In this document: piece after piece, positions 1 through 7,529 of the stretch
How the letters are laid out: the number at the start of each line of letters is the position of its first letter
Numbering within the stretch: the stretch's first letter is position 1
Assembly (NCBI GenBank): GCA_004376975.1
Contig: SOJA01000173.1
Coordinates: 1-15,194 of the forward strand
Reading direction: 5' to 3'
Length of the DNA: 15,194 nt
DNA from: Candidatus Bathyarchaeota archaeon
GTDB taxonomy: Archaea > Thermoproteota > Bathyarchaeia > Bathyarchaeales > UBA233
Notes under the pieces: generated by a model
What the model was told of the DNA's origin: nothing
What the model saw: the letters and a program-made list of their open reading frames with translations, nothing else
Database searches by the model: none
Program-made: the position numbers and the translations under genes

Positions 1-43
1 AAAGAAGATGAACTAACAAAGGTAACGTCTCACACACTTAAGT

Positions 44-223
44 TCAAACGTTAACGTATCTCCGTTTGTCATGACTTTTGACTGGCTTACGTTTGCCTTT
101 TCCGAGTTCCTTCAACTTCTTCATCCAAGCGCCTCTGACATACAAGGTTCCAACCCCTAGCTCAACAATTGCACCTATGCCAACGGCTTTACGCTTCCTC
201 TTCCACGGCTTCATACCAAGCAT
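44..223 (-). CDS. Short basic hypothetical protein (59 aa)
   Basis: An open frame of 59 codons runs from ATG at 223 to TGA at 44, on the same strand as the winged-helix gene and DP2 upstream of it. The product is strongly basic: it starts MLGMKPWKRKRKAVGIG, has a mildly hydrophobic middle (about residues 13-30) and a Lys/Arg-rich tail ending KRRYVNV. The hydrophobic part contains a Glu and an Arg, so I do not call it a membrane helix. A second in-frame ATG lies at 214. I do not recognise the family. The frame starts 62 bases after the winged-helix gene and has its own possible TATA-like element, so it may be a separate short transcript. It could also be a chance frame, although the dense charged codons favour a real small protein, perhaps nucleic-acid binding. 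Confidence 0.42.
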   Translation of the reverse strand: MLGMKPWKRKRKAVGIGAIVELGVGTLYVRGAWMKKLKELGKGKRKPVKSHDKRRYVNV

Positions 224-251
224 CCCAGCTCATTTGTCACATCGAAAATAG

Positions 252-262
252 TAATATAAAAA
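252..262 (-). promoter_or_regulatory. Possible TATA-like element before the 59-aa gene
   Basis: On the minus strand the spacer reads GGGTTTTTATATTAC. The A/T core is centred about 34 bases upstream of the ATG at 223, which would place the start of transcription about 9 bases before the start codon. The assignment rests only on this core and its spacing. Confidence 0.3.
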
Positions 263-285
263 CCCTTAACGAATAGAACCCATTA

Positions 286-546
286 CTAAAGTCTCTTTTG
301 CCCTAAACCCGTAACCTTCCAGATTGAATGTCTACGCCCCTTACGTTGCACTAATCCCCTTGTCTCCAGAAGCTTCAAATGATGCATAACAACCCTGTAA
401 CTTAGCCCTGCTTGTTCTGCAATAGTTTTGGCATCGGCGGAAATCTTCTCTAAAACATTTAGTATGCGAGTTCTAGCCTTCAAGCCAAGTTTTACATTTC
501 TGAAATCAACCAAGTAAGCATTAGGGTGATAAACTCTCTTAGTCAT
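286..546 (-). CDS. Small winged-helix (ArsR-like) DNA-binding protein
   Basis: An 86-residue protein made almost entirely of one winged helix-turn-helix domain. A leading helix (KARTRILNVLEKISADAKTIA) is followed by the turn and recognition helix (EQAGLSYRVVMHHLKLLETRGLV) and then the wing with a basic hairpin (QRKGRRHSIWKVT). This is the layout of archaeal ArsR/MarR-like single-domain regulators; no metal-binding Cys pair is present, so I do not infer metal sensing. I chose the ATG at 546, which has GGTG just upstream. A TTG at 555 in the same frame would add three residues but has no Shine-Dalgarno sequence. The gene begins 48 bases after the DP2 stop on the same strand, so it is probably co-transcribed with the polymerase gene. 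Its target is unknown. Confidence 0.8.
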   Translation of the reverse strand: MTKRVYHPNAYLVDFRNVKLGLKARTRILNVLEKISADAKTIAEQAGLSYRVVMHHLKLLETRGLVQRKGRRHSIWKVTGLGQKRL

Positions 547-593
547 ATGCACCAAGAACTATTATGTAGCTATACATAGAAAAGATTTTCACC

Positions 594-3500
594 TCAGACA
601 AAATCTACTAGACTAATTTGCTTCGGTTTCTTACCATCAAACAAAGCGTTAATCTCCTCCCTCGCAAGTAAAATTCTCTGAGCATAATACTGTGGCAATT
701 CATACTTTTTAATCAGATGCTGTGCAACATCCAAATATTTTTCAATACCGCCCCGATAAACAGTTAAGGTTAATGCTCCGTCACACGATGTACATTTGCC
801 TCGAAGGGGCAAACGCCGAAAACGCCTATTACACGATTTGCATCTAAAGCCCTGTGTCGAAAAAGCCCTTAGATTTCCTGCAATGTCCCGAATAAAATGT
901 GTGGTTAAAACCTTCAAAGCTACCTCTTTGGCATCGACAGCCTTAATCTTGTCAGCTAACTCAAGCTGACTGTTCAGTTTTTCAACCATTGTCTTAAACG
1001 TCTTATACGAACTCTCAGAGTTCCCCATATTAACGTTTGAGACAGGAGTCGTGTAACTGAAACCTTCGAATTGTGCCTCAGTTCCAAGTCTATACTCAAT
1101 CAGGTCTATGAGACGGCTAACATCTTTTGCTTCTGCATTATCCCAAGTCTTCTCATAAAATTCAAGCGGGTAGGACCTCGCAACATCAACGTCATGCGCT
1201 TGTCTTTGCACTTCTTTTGTCTTAACAATTGGAATCAAGAGCATTGGAGCATCCATTATTCCACCTATCCGTGCAGGCAGATATTCACGAGAAAAATTAA
1301 GTAAAGTGTCCAACGCAAGCATCACCGCGTCTTCGTCGCCATCACAGTCCCTCCGCTTGGCTGAATGCCAAATTGGATGAGCATAGCAGACACTTAGACG
1401 TGTAAAGCCTATGATACGTCCCAAAATGCCCGCACAAGTGTGCGGAGCCAAACCAACAACCAAACGTCCTAAAAGATCTTCCGCTCCGTTAACGTTATAG
1501 TAAGGTGGGAGACCGTAAACCTTCTTTAGAAGCTCATCAATGAAAGCTGCAACACGCACAAAGTAATCTGCACATCTGTCTGAAACAATGATGTCTTGAA
1601 TTTTGAGCTCGCATATTTGTTCTGAGCTCGTTAAGGATTCGCCGTTAACATCATTGGTGTAACCAAGTTGCCTCAGCTTTTCAACAGAAACTCCGATTTC
1701 AGAAGATTTGAAATGGGTTAAAGGAGCATTCGTAGCATCAAAACGAATTGTCCCATCCTTATACACTGACAAATCATATTTAGCTCTCAAGACACCTTTT
1801 TCAATGATTTCCGGAATCTTCGACTCGTTAATTAACCCTTTAACACCCTTCAAAATCTTCGGAACAGAAACGCCTAGGCTACTACACGCACTTTGAAGAA
1901 GTTCTCCAAAATTAATAGCCTGTTTCGCATAAGTTCTGGCGGAGATCTTACAGACAGGACATATGTTTCCCTTCAAGCTTCTCCCGCATCTGGGACAAAC
2001 CTTCTCAATAACTGTCTCAGCATCACAATTCCGACATTTTATCCCAAAAGTATACGTTTTACAAACCGGGCACTTACGCTTAACGACCTCCACGAAAACT
2101 TGTTCTCGTTTAGCCGCATCAACAACATTTCTACGAGGCCCCCCAGCCAAACCAACCGGAAACAACACATGCACAAGAGGTTTCATCTCACGCCTTTTCG
2201 CCTTTTCAGGTCGCCCCATCCGCGCACCCACAAGCGTAGGAGCCTTCTCTCTAACGGTTACACCGGAAATCAACCTAATGGCTTCTAAAACAGATTCAGC
2301 AGAAGAAAAATCCACATCCACAGCATTATAACCCAGACAAAACGCAAATGCATGCGCATCATCATCCTCAATAACAACTTCGCCATCTAAAACCTTATGG
2401 GGTAAACATATTGTTTCCATTGCCTTCTTAGTTTTCGAGTTCGCTTCCCCAACAATCTTGCGAACAAATCCATCTTTACACATTATTTCGGAATTAACAA
2501 GCCATTTTTTTACCAGTTCAAGCTCTTCAAGTGATGCAAGGTCTGACCAGAAGAACGTGAAAGACGGGTGAAGGGGGATACTCAAGGTTAGCGCTAGAGC
2601 TATTGCTTCCCTGCTCTCAGGCTTACTTAAAAATGGGTTTTCCAGAAAGCCTTCTAACCTTTTCAACGGAATTTTGACGACCTCAGCTATCTTCCCAAAA
2701 TCTCCATTGAACTTCTCAATTGCCGCTTTCTTCAGGTCCTCAACCCACCACTCCTCGACATATCCAGAAGGCTTAAGAGCCTTACTACTGTACAAGAAAT
2801 CCCCAAAACTGATCAACATGTCGCCTAAAAACAGAATTTTCTCAATCTTATTTTTTATCTCATCAAAGTTCTCTACTGAAACTCGAACAACCGAACCATC
2901 CTCTAACCTTACGATAGAGGACTCTATTGTATCGACTGGAACAGCAATACCGCCCTTTCCTGGAAGTTGTAACCGCAATTGGGTGCCCGCAGCCAGAAAA
3001 CCTTTAAGTGCCAGCATAGTTGCTGGGTGAATGCCTACTGCCGCCAAACCTGTATTTCTCGCCCTACCATATCTTAGCCGAAAACCGCCGCGTTTAGATG
3101 GAAACGAGAATATTGGACGGCCAGCGATAACATCATTCATGAAGCCAGCGGTTTTTTTCTCTTTAGATGCTCGACCAATTTCTTTAAGCCAGTCCCAGCC
3201 TTGAATCCCCAGTTTTTCTATAATTGTCCAAACCTTTGCGGAACGCCCCACAATTCCATCGTTTACCACACGTAGGGCTCCACCCCTCACCCGGTTTGTT
3301 TCAATGCGGGGAATATTCCGGAAGGAAGAAACCTCTACGGGGTTGGACTCCGTACCTGTTACTTGCACTGGTAGCCACTCAAGTGCCTCCCGTAACTCTT
3401 CATCTGAAACATGGTATTGGAAGCGAGTAACAGAACGTTCATAAAGTCTTGCCTCTTCAATAAATCGCGCGATTTCCTCTTCTGTGGGCTTGTATCGGTT

Positions 3501-4010
3501 AAGCCCAAGCAGTCTACGCACAAAATCACCAATTACCAATGTCAAAGCTTGATCTGTGCCACCTGCAGAGCGTATTGGACCCGCAAAATATATTGCAAGA
3601 TATTTTGTCCTATCCTTGTTGGCTTTGATTTTAACATTCGCTACTCCCTGCAAGGGTGCAGCGGTGAGGCCTTCTGTAAGAATTGCTAGTGCAGTTCGTA
3701 TAGCTTGTTCCGCTGCAGCTTCAGGCTCCATATGCCCGAACTTGCCGTAGATGATTTCCTCGGCGATCTTAAAGGCTAATTCTTCCCTTGGAAGTCTGAT
3801 GCTTAATTCTCTGATGCTTTCGGCAACTCTCTTCGGTCCAACGAGTCCCTCCACGAGGTCAGCCAAATCTTTTGCAATGCCACATTCGGGTTTAAGTGCT
3901 GGGTCAAGCGCTTTTTCCCTAGCTTTTCTGCTTGTAATTAGCAAATCTTCAAGTTTAGTTTCTAAACCTCTCACATATTGCTTGTATGCTTTGCTCATTT
4001 CACTATTCAA
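594..4010 (-). CDS. polC: DNA polymerase D large subunit DP2 (PolD catalytic subunit)
   Basis: The 1138-residue catalytic subunit of the archaeal replicative polymerase PolD, which pairs with DP1 (13405-14961). Length and content match complete, intein-free DP2. The active-site block KRRDCDGDEDAVML, around residues 885-898, keeps the acidic DGDED residues that bind metal in this double-psi beta-barrel polymerase. A central zinc region (about 645-690) has CPVC, CRNC, CPRC and CPVC pairs, and a second zinc finger (about 1055-1077) has CKSC and CTSC. The last eight residues, QISLVDFV, resemble a PCNA-interacting peptide. The start is TTG at 4010, supported by GGAGGAT six bases upstream; an ATG five codons in (MSKAYKQY) lacks that spacing. 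A winged-helix gene follows 48 bases downstream. No frameshift or missing motif was seen. Confidence 0.97.
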   Translation of the reverse strand: MNSEMSKAYKQYVRGLETKLEDLLITSRKAREKALDPALKPECGIAKDLADLVEGLVGPKRVAESIRELSIRLPREELAFKIAEEIIYGKFGHMEPEAAAEQAIRTALAILTEGLTAAPLQGVANVKIKANKDRTKYLAIYFAGPIRSAGGTDQALTLVIGDFVRRLLGLNRYKPTEEEIARFIEEARLYERSVTRFQYHVSDEELREALEWLPVQVTGTESNPVEVSSFRNIPRIETNRVRGGALRVVNDGIVGRSAKVWTIIEKLGIQGWDWLKEIGRASKEKKTAGFMNDVIAGRPIFSFPSKRGGFRLRYGRARNTGLAAVGIHPATMLALKGFLAAGTQLRLQLPGKGGIAVPVDTIESSIVRLEDGSVVRVSVENFDEIKNKIEKILFLGDMLISFGDFLYSSKALKPSGYVEEWWVEDLKKAAIEKFNGDFGKIAEVVKIPLKRLEGFLENPFLSKPESREAIALALTLSIPLHPSFTFFWSDLASLEELELVKKWLVNSEIMCKDGFVRKIVGEANSKTKKAMETICLPHKVLDGEVVIEDDDAHAFAFCLGYNAVDVDFSSAESVLEAIRLISGVTVREKAPTLVGARMGRPEKAKRREMKPLVHVLFPVGLAGGPRRNVVDAAKREQVFVEVVKRKCPVCKTYTFGIKCRNCDAETVIEKVCPRCGRSLKGNICPVCKISARTYAKQAINFGELLQSACSSLGVSVPKILKGVKGLINESKIPEIIEKGVLRAKYDLSVYKDGTIRFDATNAPLTHFKSSEIGVSVEKLRQLGYTNDVNGESLTSSEQICELKIQDIIVSDRCADYFVRVAAFIDELLKKVYGLPPYYNVNGAEDLLGRLVVGLAPHTCAGILGRIIGFTRLSVCYAHPIWHSAKRRDCDGDEDAVMLALDTLLNFSREYLPARIGGIMDAPMLLIPIVKTKEVQRQAHDVDVARSYPLEFYEKTWDNAEAKDVSRLIDLIEYRLGTEAQFEGFSYTTPVSNVNMGNSESSYKTFKTMVEKLNSQLELADKIKAVDAKEVALKVLTTHFIRDIAGNLRAFSTQGFRCKSCNRRFRRLPLRGKCTSCDGALTLTVYRGGIEKYLDVAQHLIKKYELPQYYAQRILLAREEINALFDGKKPKQISLVDFV

Positions 4011-4014
4011 GCTG

Positions 4015-4021
4015 ATCCTCC
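4015..4021 (-). promoter_or_regulatory. Strong Shine-Dalgarno site fixing the DP2 TTG start
   Basis: On the minus strand the sequence is GGAGGATCAGC directly before TTG at 4010. The GGAGG core and normal spacing make the TTG the likely DP2 start, in preference to the ATG twelve bases further in. Confidence 0.7.
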
Positions 4022-4072
4022 GAACTCTTCTATCGGTAATAGTTTATTTTGGTTTCCTGACATAAACAAATC

Positions 4073-4079
4073 AAAAAAA
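4073..4079 (-). terminator. Candidate U-tract terminator after the zinc-ribbon gene
   Basis: Seven consecutive T on the minus strand lie in the 85-base spacer between the stop of the 103-aa gene (4096) and the DP2 start (4010), continued by further T-rich sequence. Archaeal RNA polymerase terminates on such tracts without a hairpin, so the elf1-GGGPS-zinc-ribbon transcript may end or be attenuated here before DP2. Confidence 0.3.
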
Positions 4080-4095
4080 TTGTATGTTAGACCTT

Positions 4096-4407
4096 TTATT
4101 CCGTGTGAATTCTACACAAGAAAAGCGTAGACCACTTAGCTTTCGGCCTACCAGTTACCCTCTGATATGCCTCCTTCGCTTTCTTGCCTCTCTTTTCAAC
4201 GCATTCTCTGCAACGTGGATGCCTCAGGTCAGATGGCCCGTCGCATACGCCGCAATTTAACACAAGAACTTCGCCTAGACCCCTTATCGTTGGCCATGCA
4301 TATTCATGCTCATCATATTGTGGTTCAAAATCTGGCCAAATATGATAAATGGCCTCATTTCCCAAAACTTTTTTTAGCGAACTGAAATAGTTTTCAAATG
4401 CTGTCAA
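4096..4407 (-). CDS. Hypothetical protein with a CX2C-X10-CX2C zinc ribbon
   Basis: A 103-residue protein I do not recognise. Its middle carries NCGVC and, ten residues later, CREC, a spacing typical of a small zinc ribbon. Around it are acidic and aromatic stretches at the N-terminus (IWPDFEPQYDEHEYAWP) and a basic tail (KRGKKAKEAYQRVTGRPKAKW). The frame starts with TTG at 4407, five bases after the GGGP synthase stop; there is no in-frame ATG and no clear Shine-Dalgarno site, so translation is probably coupled to the upstream gene. The position suggests co-expression with elf1 and GGGP synthase, but no function follows from that. Zinc ribbons commonly mediate nucleic-acid or protein contacts. 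Confidence 0.6.
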   Translation of the reverse strand: MTAFENYFSSLKKVLGNEAIYHIWPDFEPQYDEHEYAWPTIRGLGEVLVLNCGVCDGPSDLRHPRCRECVEKRGKKAKEAYQRVTGRPKAKWSTLFLCRIHTE

Positions 4408-4412
4408 GGTCT

Positions 4413-5165
4413 TTATGCTCTGCGACTTCTTATGCCTTCAATGATCTCAGAAACCTTCCGTTTCATCCCCGTATTCTCCACGAGGTTACCAGTAACAATT
4501 ATGTTTGCTCCAGCAGACGCTGCTGCTAAGGCTTGCCCTCTAGATTTTATGCCCCCGCCTACAATTAGAGGCAGATCAATTGAATGCTTAACAACGCGAA
4601 TCATCTTTGGAGGAACTGGTTTTTTAGCACCAGAGCCTGCCTCCAAATATATGAAACGCATACCTAGATATTGGCCAGCCAAAGCGTGGGCCGCGGCAAG
4701 GTTAGGCTTGTCGTATGGTACTGGAATAGCTTTGCCCACTACACCTGCAGTACCGCCGTCGCCAACAATAATGTATCCGAGAGGAATAGGTTCTAAACCA
4801 TATTTTTTGACAAGTGGAGCACCTAGAATCTGTGCGCCCATCAGGAAGTAGGGGTCAACAGAGTTTAGCAGAGACATAAACCATATGGCGTCAGCATGTC
4901 GGCTTATACCTGTCACATTGTTTGGAAAGAGAATTACCGGGATGTTCACAGTGTGTTTGATAGCTTTTATCACGTTGCCAAGATGCGTTGTTGAAGCAAA
5001 GGTTGAGCCACCTATCATAATAGCTGATGTCCCACTTGATTTCGCTTTTTTGGCAACTCTGGAAGCTTGTGGCGATGTTACCTTTTCAGGGTCTATCAGC
5101 GTCACATGAACAGCACCTTCAGATTCGATTTTTTCCAGCAAGTACTTTTCAACAGAGCCAATCAT
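4413..5165 (-). CDS. Geranylgeranylglyceryl phosphate synthase (GGGPS)
   Basis: This TIM-barrel prenyltransferase joins sn-glycerol-1-phosphate to geranylgeranyl diphosphate through the first ether bond of archaeal membrane lipids. The protein shows the PcrB/GGGPS pattern: HVTLIDPEK near the N-terminus, IMIGGST, VILFPNN, then GYIIVGDGGTAG, RFIYLEAGSGA (substrate and phosphate contacts), LIVGGGIKS and GANIIVTGN, the last two being the standard phosphate-binding barrel loops. At about 250 residues it is full length. I chose ATG at 5165, preceded by AGGTTGAT; a TTG at 5174 would add three residues and begins one base after the elf1 stop, so the two genes are tightly coupled. The short 103-aa gene follows within five bases. 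Confidence 0.95.
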   Translation of the reverse strand: MIGSVEKYLLEKIESEGAVHVTLIDPEKVTSPQASRVAKKAKSSGTSAIMIGGSTFASTTHLGNVIKAIKHTVNIPVILFPNNVTGISRHADAIWFMSLLNSVDPYFLMGAQILGAPLVKKYGLEPIPLGYIIVGDGGTAGVVGKAIPVPYDKPNLAAAHALAGQYLGMRFIYLEAGSGAKKPVPPKMIRVVKHSIDLPLIVGGGIKSRGQALAAASAGANIIVTGNLVENTGMKRKVSEIIEGIRSRRA

Positions 5166-5175
5166 AACAATCAAC

Positions 5176-5427
5176 CTAGCGGGTTAACACCTTCCTGGAA
5201 ATTCCATAGATCTTGTCTGTAAACATACAGTAGATGTCAACTGCATCCTGTGAAGCTTTGACTTGAAACTCTTCTTTTGCACCACAACTGCCGCAGCTTA
5301 CAAGAGCACGAGTTTCGTCACGAAAAATTTCAACCCTAACCGTTTCCTTCCCACATATGGGACAAGAGAAGACCTTTGGCAAATGCTTCTTAGGGATGTG
5401 AACAACTTTCCTTCTTCTTCGCCCCAT
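5176..5427 (-). CDS. elf1: Elf1-type transcription elongation factor (zinc finger)
   Basis: An 83-residue protein with the Elf1 layout: a very basic N-terminus (MGRRRRKVVHIPKK), CPICGKE, a beta strand with acidic residues (VRVEIFRDE), CGSCG about 20 residues later, and a conserved tail that includes a YCMFTDKIY segment. The four Cys form one zinc site. Elf1 homologues bind RNA polymerase and help it transcribe through obstacles; archaeal versions occur in several TACK and Asgard lineages. The gene starts at ATG 5427 and diverges from nadE. It is the first gene of a run that continues into GGGP synthase with essentially no gap. Confidence 0.9.
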   Translation of the reverse strand: MGRRRRKVVHIPKKHLPKVFSCPICGKETVRVEIFRDETRALVSCGSCGAKEEFQVKASQDAVDIYCMFTDKIYGISRKVLTR

Positions 5428-5525
5428 ACTTTGTATCCTTCTACTCCCTTAATCCCCATTTCCTCAGTATTTATGTTTGCCCTTAAATACTTGCCTAAAC
5501 ACTCATAGCCAATGAGGAGCACCAT
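5428..5525. promoter_or_regulatory. Divergent promoter region between elf1 and nadE
   Basis: This 98-base spacer holds starts for both directions. On the plus strand CTTAAATAC (5482-5490) is a TATA-like element about 40 bases before the nadE ATG, and GAGGAGC (5514-5520) is its ribosome binding site. On the minus strand CATAAATAC (complement of 5467-5475) lies about 44 bases before the elf1 ATG, with AGAAGGA as a likely ribosome binding site. The two TATA-like elements are 15 bases apart, so the promoters may compete. Confidence 0.5.
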
Positions 5526-6368
5526 ATGAAGTTAGAACCAACCGTTTTAAATTTGGATTGGTTTGAAGTTGAGACAAGAATAAAACGGTTCATCAAAGAC
5601 TACGTGGAAAAGTCTGGTGCAAAAGGCATAGTCTTGGGGTTGTCAGGTGGAATTGACAGCTGTACTACGGCAGCGCTTTCTGCCCTAGCCATAGGTGGCA
5701 ACAGGATTGATGGGTTAATGTTGCCAGAGCAAGAAACGCAGAACATTAAAGACATCGAACACGCGAAGCTTGTTGCTGAGAAATTCGGGTTTAAAACTGT
5801 AATGATTGATATCACGTCCACTTTGGAATCCTTTTACACTTCAATACCCATTTTTAAGCCAACACAGAAACTCTGTAAAGGCAACATAAAAGCAAGAACA
5901 AGAATGATCTACATTTACTATTATGCTAATAGGCTTAACCTCCTTGTTTGCGGCGCATCAGACAAATCGGAAGCGATGACCGGTTACTTCACAAAATGGG
6001 GAGATATTGCTGCAGACATATCACCACTCATGGATTTATACAAAACGCAGGTTCGAAAATTAGCTCATCACATAGGCTTGCCAAAGGAAATAGTTGCAAA
6101 ACCAGCTTCACCTACATTATGGCCTGGGCAGCTTGCTGAAGAAGAGTTGGGAATGGAATATGGAACTCTTGACCTCATCCTCTATGGGTTGGAACATTTC
6201 ATGAAGATAGACGAAATAGCGAGACAATTAGGTGTAAGGAAGGAACTTGTTAACGATACAAAACGTAGGTGTATGTTTATGGAACATAAAAGAAGAATGC
6301 CACTTACGACAAAAATCCAGTATCGAACAGTGGGAGCTGATTTCAGGTTTCCAAAAACACTTCATTGA
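5526..6368 (+). CDS. nadE: NAD synthetase, ammonia-dependent type
   Basis: This enzyme makes NAD from deamido-NAD, ATP and ammonia, the last step of NAD synthesis. The 280-residue protein has the N-type ATP pyrophosphatase P-loop LGLSGGIDS (residues about 38-46), a GASDKSEAMTGYFTKWGDIA segment matching the family's NKSE..G..TKYGD region, SPLMDLYKTQV, and PASPTLWPGQLAEEELG, the usual P(S)A.LW.GQ.DE.E.G motif. The tail reads HKRRMPL, also typical. It is the stand-alone synthetase length, without the N-terminal glutaminase domain of the fused enzyme. The start ATG at 5526 follows GAGGAGC. A nitrilase-family gene follows 16 bases after the stop and may supply ammonia. Confidence 0.95.
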   Translation: MKLEPTVLNLDWFEVETRIKRFIKDYVEKSGAKGIVLGLSGGIDSCTTAALSALAIGGNRIDGLMLPEQETQNIKDIEHAKLVAEKFGFKTVMIDITSTLESFYTSIPIFKPTQKLCKGNIKARTRMIYIYYYANRLNLLVCGASDKSEAMTGYFTKWGDIAADISPLMDLYKTQVRKLAHHIGLPKEIVAKPASPTLWPGQLAEEELGMEYGTLDLILYGLEHFMKIDEIARQLGVRKELVNDTKRRCMFMEHKRRMPLTTKIQYRTVGADFRFPKTLH

Positions 6369-6384
6369 CCACGGAAGGAGCCCT

Positions 6385-7218
6385 ATGAAACAAGAAATCA
6401 AGGTAGCTCTGGCTCAGATAAGCTGCAAGCGCGGAGACAAAGTAGAAAACATAAGAAAAATCGAGAGTAATACGAAAAAAGCAAAGCAGCAAGGTGCGGA
6501 CCTTGTTATTTTCCCGGAACTTTCACTAACAGGTTACACTTTAAGAGATCGACTCTATGAACTGGCGGAAACAATACTCGGTCATTCAACGACCGTCCTA
6601 GAAAAGTTGGCTAACAAAACAGGTACATACATTATATTTGGTATGCCTGAACTCAGCGAAAAAACCCAAGCAACAATTTATAACACTGCAGTTCTCATAG
6701 GTCCACAAGGCTTTATTGGAAAATATCGCAAAATGTATCTCCCAACCCACAGTGTTTTTGAAGAGAAACGATATTTTCGCCCAGGATACCAAGCAGCAGC
6801 GTTTGAAACAGATCTTGGAAAAATAGGCTTAATCATATGCTACGATATCTTCTTCCCAGAAGTAAGCCGGTTAACACGTCTACAAGGAGCCCAGGTAATA
6901 ATCTGCATTTCTGCTTCGCCAGCAACACGCCGAACGTTCTTCGAAACTCTGACGGCTGCGAGAGCAATTGAAAACACGGCATTTCTAGTATATGTCAACC
7001 TTGTAGGCATAGAAGATGGGTTGCAGTTTTGGGGAGGGAGCAGACTTGTTGGACCTAACGGGAAGGTCTTGGCAAAGGCCAAGTATGGGGAAGAGGACCT
7101 TGTCATAGGTCAGATTAACTACAGTGACATAAGACCAATCGAAACGTTTGTCCCGGTTCTAAAAGATATACGTCCAGAAATATTCAGTAAGTTAGAGGAC
7201 GCCGCAGAAAAACTGTAG
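6385..7218 (+). CDS. Nitrilase-superfamily carbon-nitrogen hydrolase (possible NadE glutaminase partner)
   Basis: A 277-residue amidase of the nitrilase superfamily with the full Glu-Lys-Cys triad: E45 in FPELSLTGY, K116 in KYRKMYLPT and C152 in IICYDIFFPE. Such enzymes split amides through a thioester on the Cys. The segment VNLVGIEDGLQFWGGSRLVGPNGKVLAKA resembles, as I remember it, the G..D.L.F.GGS region of the glutaminase domain of glutamine-dependent NAD synthetases, although CYDIFFPE is closer to general amidases. I chose ATG 6385, which follows GGAAGGAG; a longer frame open to 6247 overlaps the end of nadE and has no such site. The 16-base gap after nadE indicates co-transcription. It could instead be an omega-amidase or another amide hydrolase. 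Confidence 0.92.
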   Translation: MKQEIKVALAQISCKRGDKVENIRKIESNTKKAKQQGADLVIFPELSLTGYTLRDRLYELAETILGHSTTVLEKLANKTGTYIIFGMPELSEKTQATIYNTAVLIGPQGFIGKYRKMYLPTHSVFEEKRYFRPGYQAAAFETDLGKIGLIICYDIFFPEVSRLTRLQGAQVIICISASPATRRTFFETLTAARAIENTAFLVYVNLVGIEDGLQFWGGSRLVGPNGKVLAKAKYGEEDLVIGQINYSDIRPIETFVPVLKDIRPEIFSKLEDAAEKL

Positions 7219-7227
7219 ACTCCCCGA

Positions 7228-7416
7228 GTGCAAGCTCTAAGAATAATTCGCGTTGAGGATATAGAAACTGAGTTTACAGTCTTTCCCAAAAGGAATCTAA
7301 CACGTTCGATTTACATAGAGTCAAAGGGTAACTCTGTGATCTCTCAAGAAGAAACCATGACAACCATTCCATATGCATACGTAACTACGAAAATCATGTT
7401 CGGCAATAAGAGTTAG
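7228..7416 (+). CDS. Doubtful short frame after the amidase (62 aa)
   Basis: An open frame of 62 codons with a GTG at 7228, nine bases after the amidase TAG and in the same reading frame as the amidase. The composition looks moderately protein-like (RIIRVEDIETEFTVFPKRN, then a more polar second half). There is no clear Shine-Dalgarno site apart from GAG next to the GTG, no internal ATG near the start, and I recognise no family. It may be a small protein translated by coupling, a readthrough extension of the amidase, the decayed remnant of a longer C-terminus, or chance. Confidence 0.28.
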   Translation: MQALRIIRVEDIETEFTVFPKRNLTRSIYIESKGNSVISQEETMTTIPYAYVTTKIMFGNKS

Positions 7417-7442
7417 AGAGACCAAGACCTCTGTTCTGAATG

Positions 7443-7469
7443 TGCCTTTACAAAGACAGGCATATATGC
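7443..7469. other. Inverted repeats in a convergent spacer
   Basis: The 113-base spacer between the plus-strand frame and the minus-strand aminotransferase holds a 5-bp stem TGCCT/AGGCA (7443-7447 with 7458-7462) that overlaps a perfect 10-bp palindrome GCATATATGC (7460-7469). It could form a short hairpin at the ends of both convergent transcripts. No long T tract follows, so a terminator role is weak. Confidence 0.3.
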
Positions 7470-7529
7470 TTCATCAGTCATTGATAACCTTCCAGGATAG
7501 AAAAGAGAGGAGAGAGCTTCTGGAGAACA

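Noticed and set aside
594..4010. Intein within DP2
   Set aside because: DP2 genes often carry inteins, but length 1138 and continuous family motifs leave no room for one.
6247..6384. Longer amidase start at 6247
   Set aside because: It would overlap nadE by 122 bases, while ATG 6385 has GGAAGGAG and starts with typical nitrilase-family sequence.
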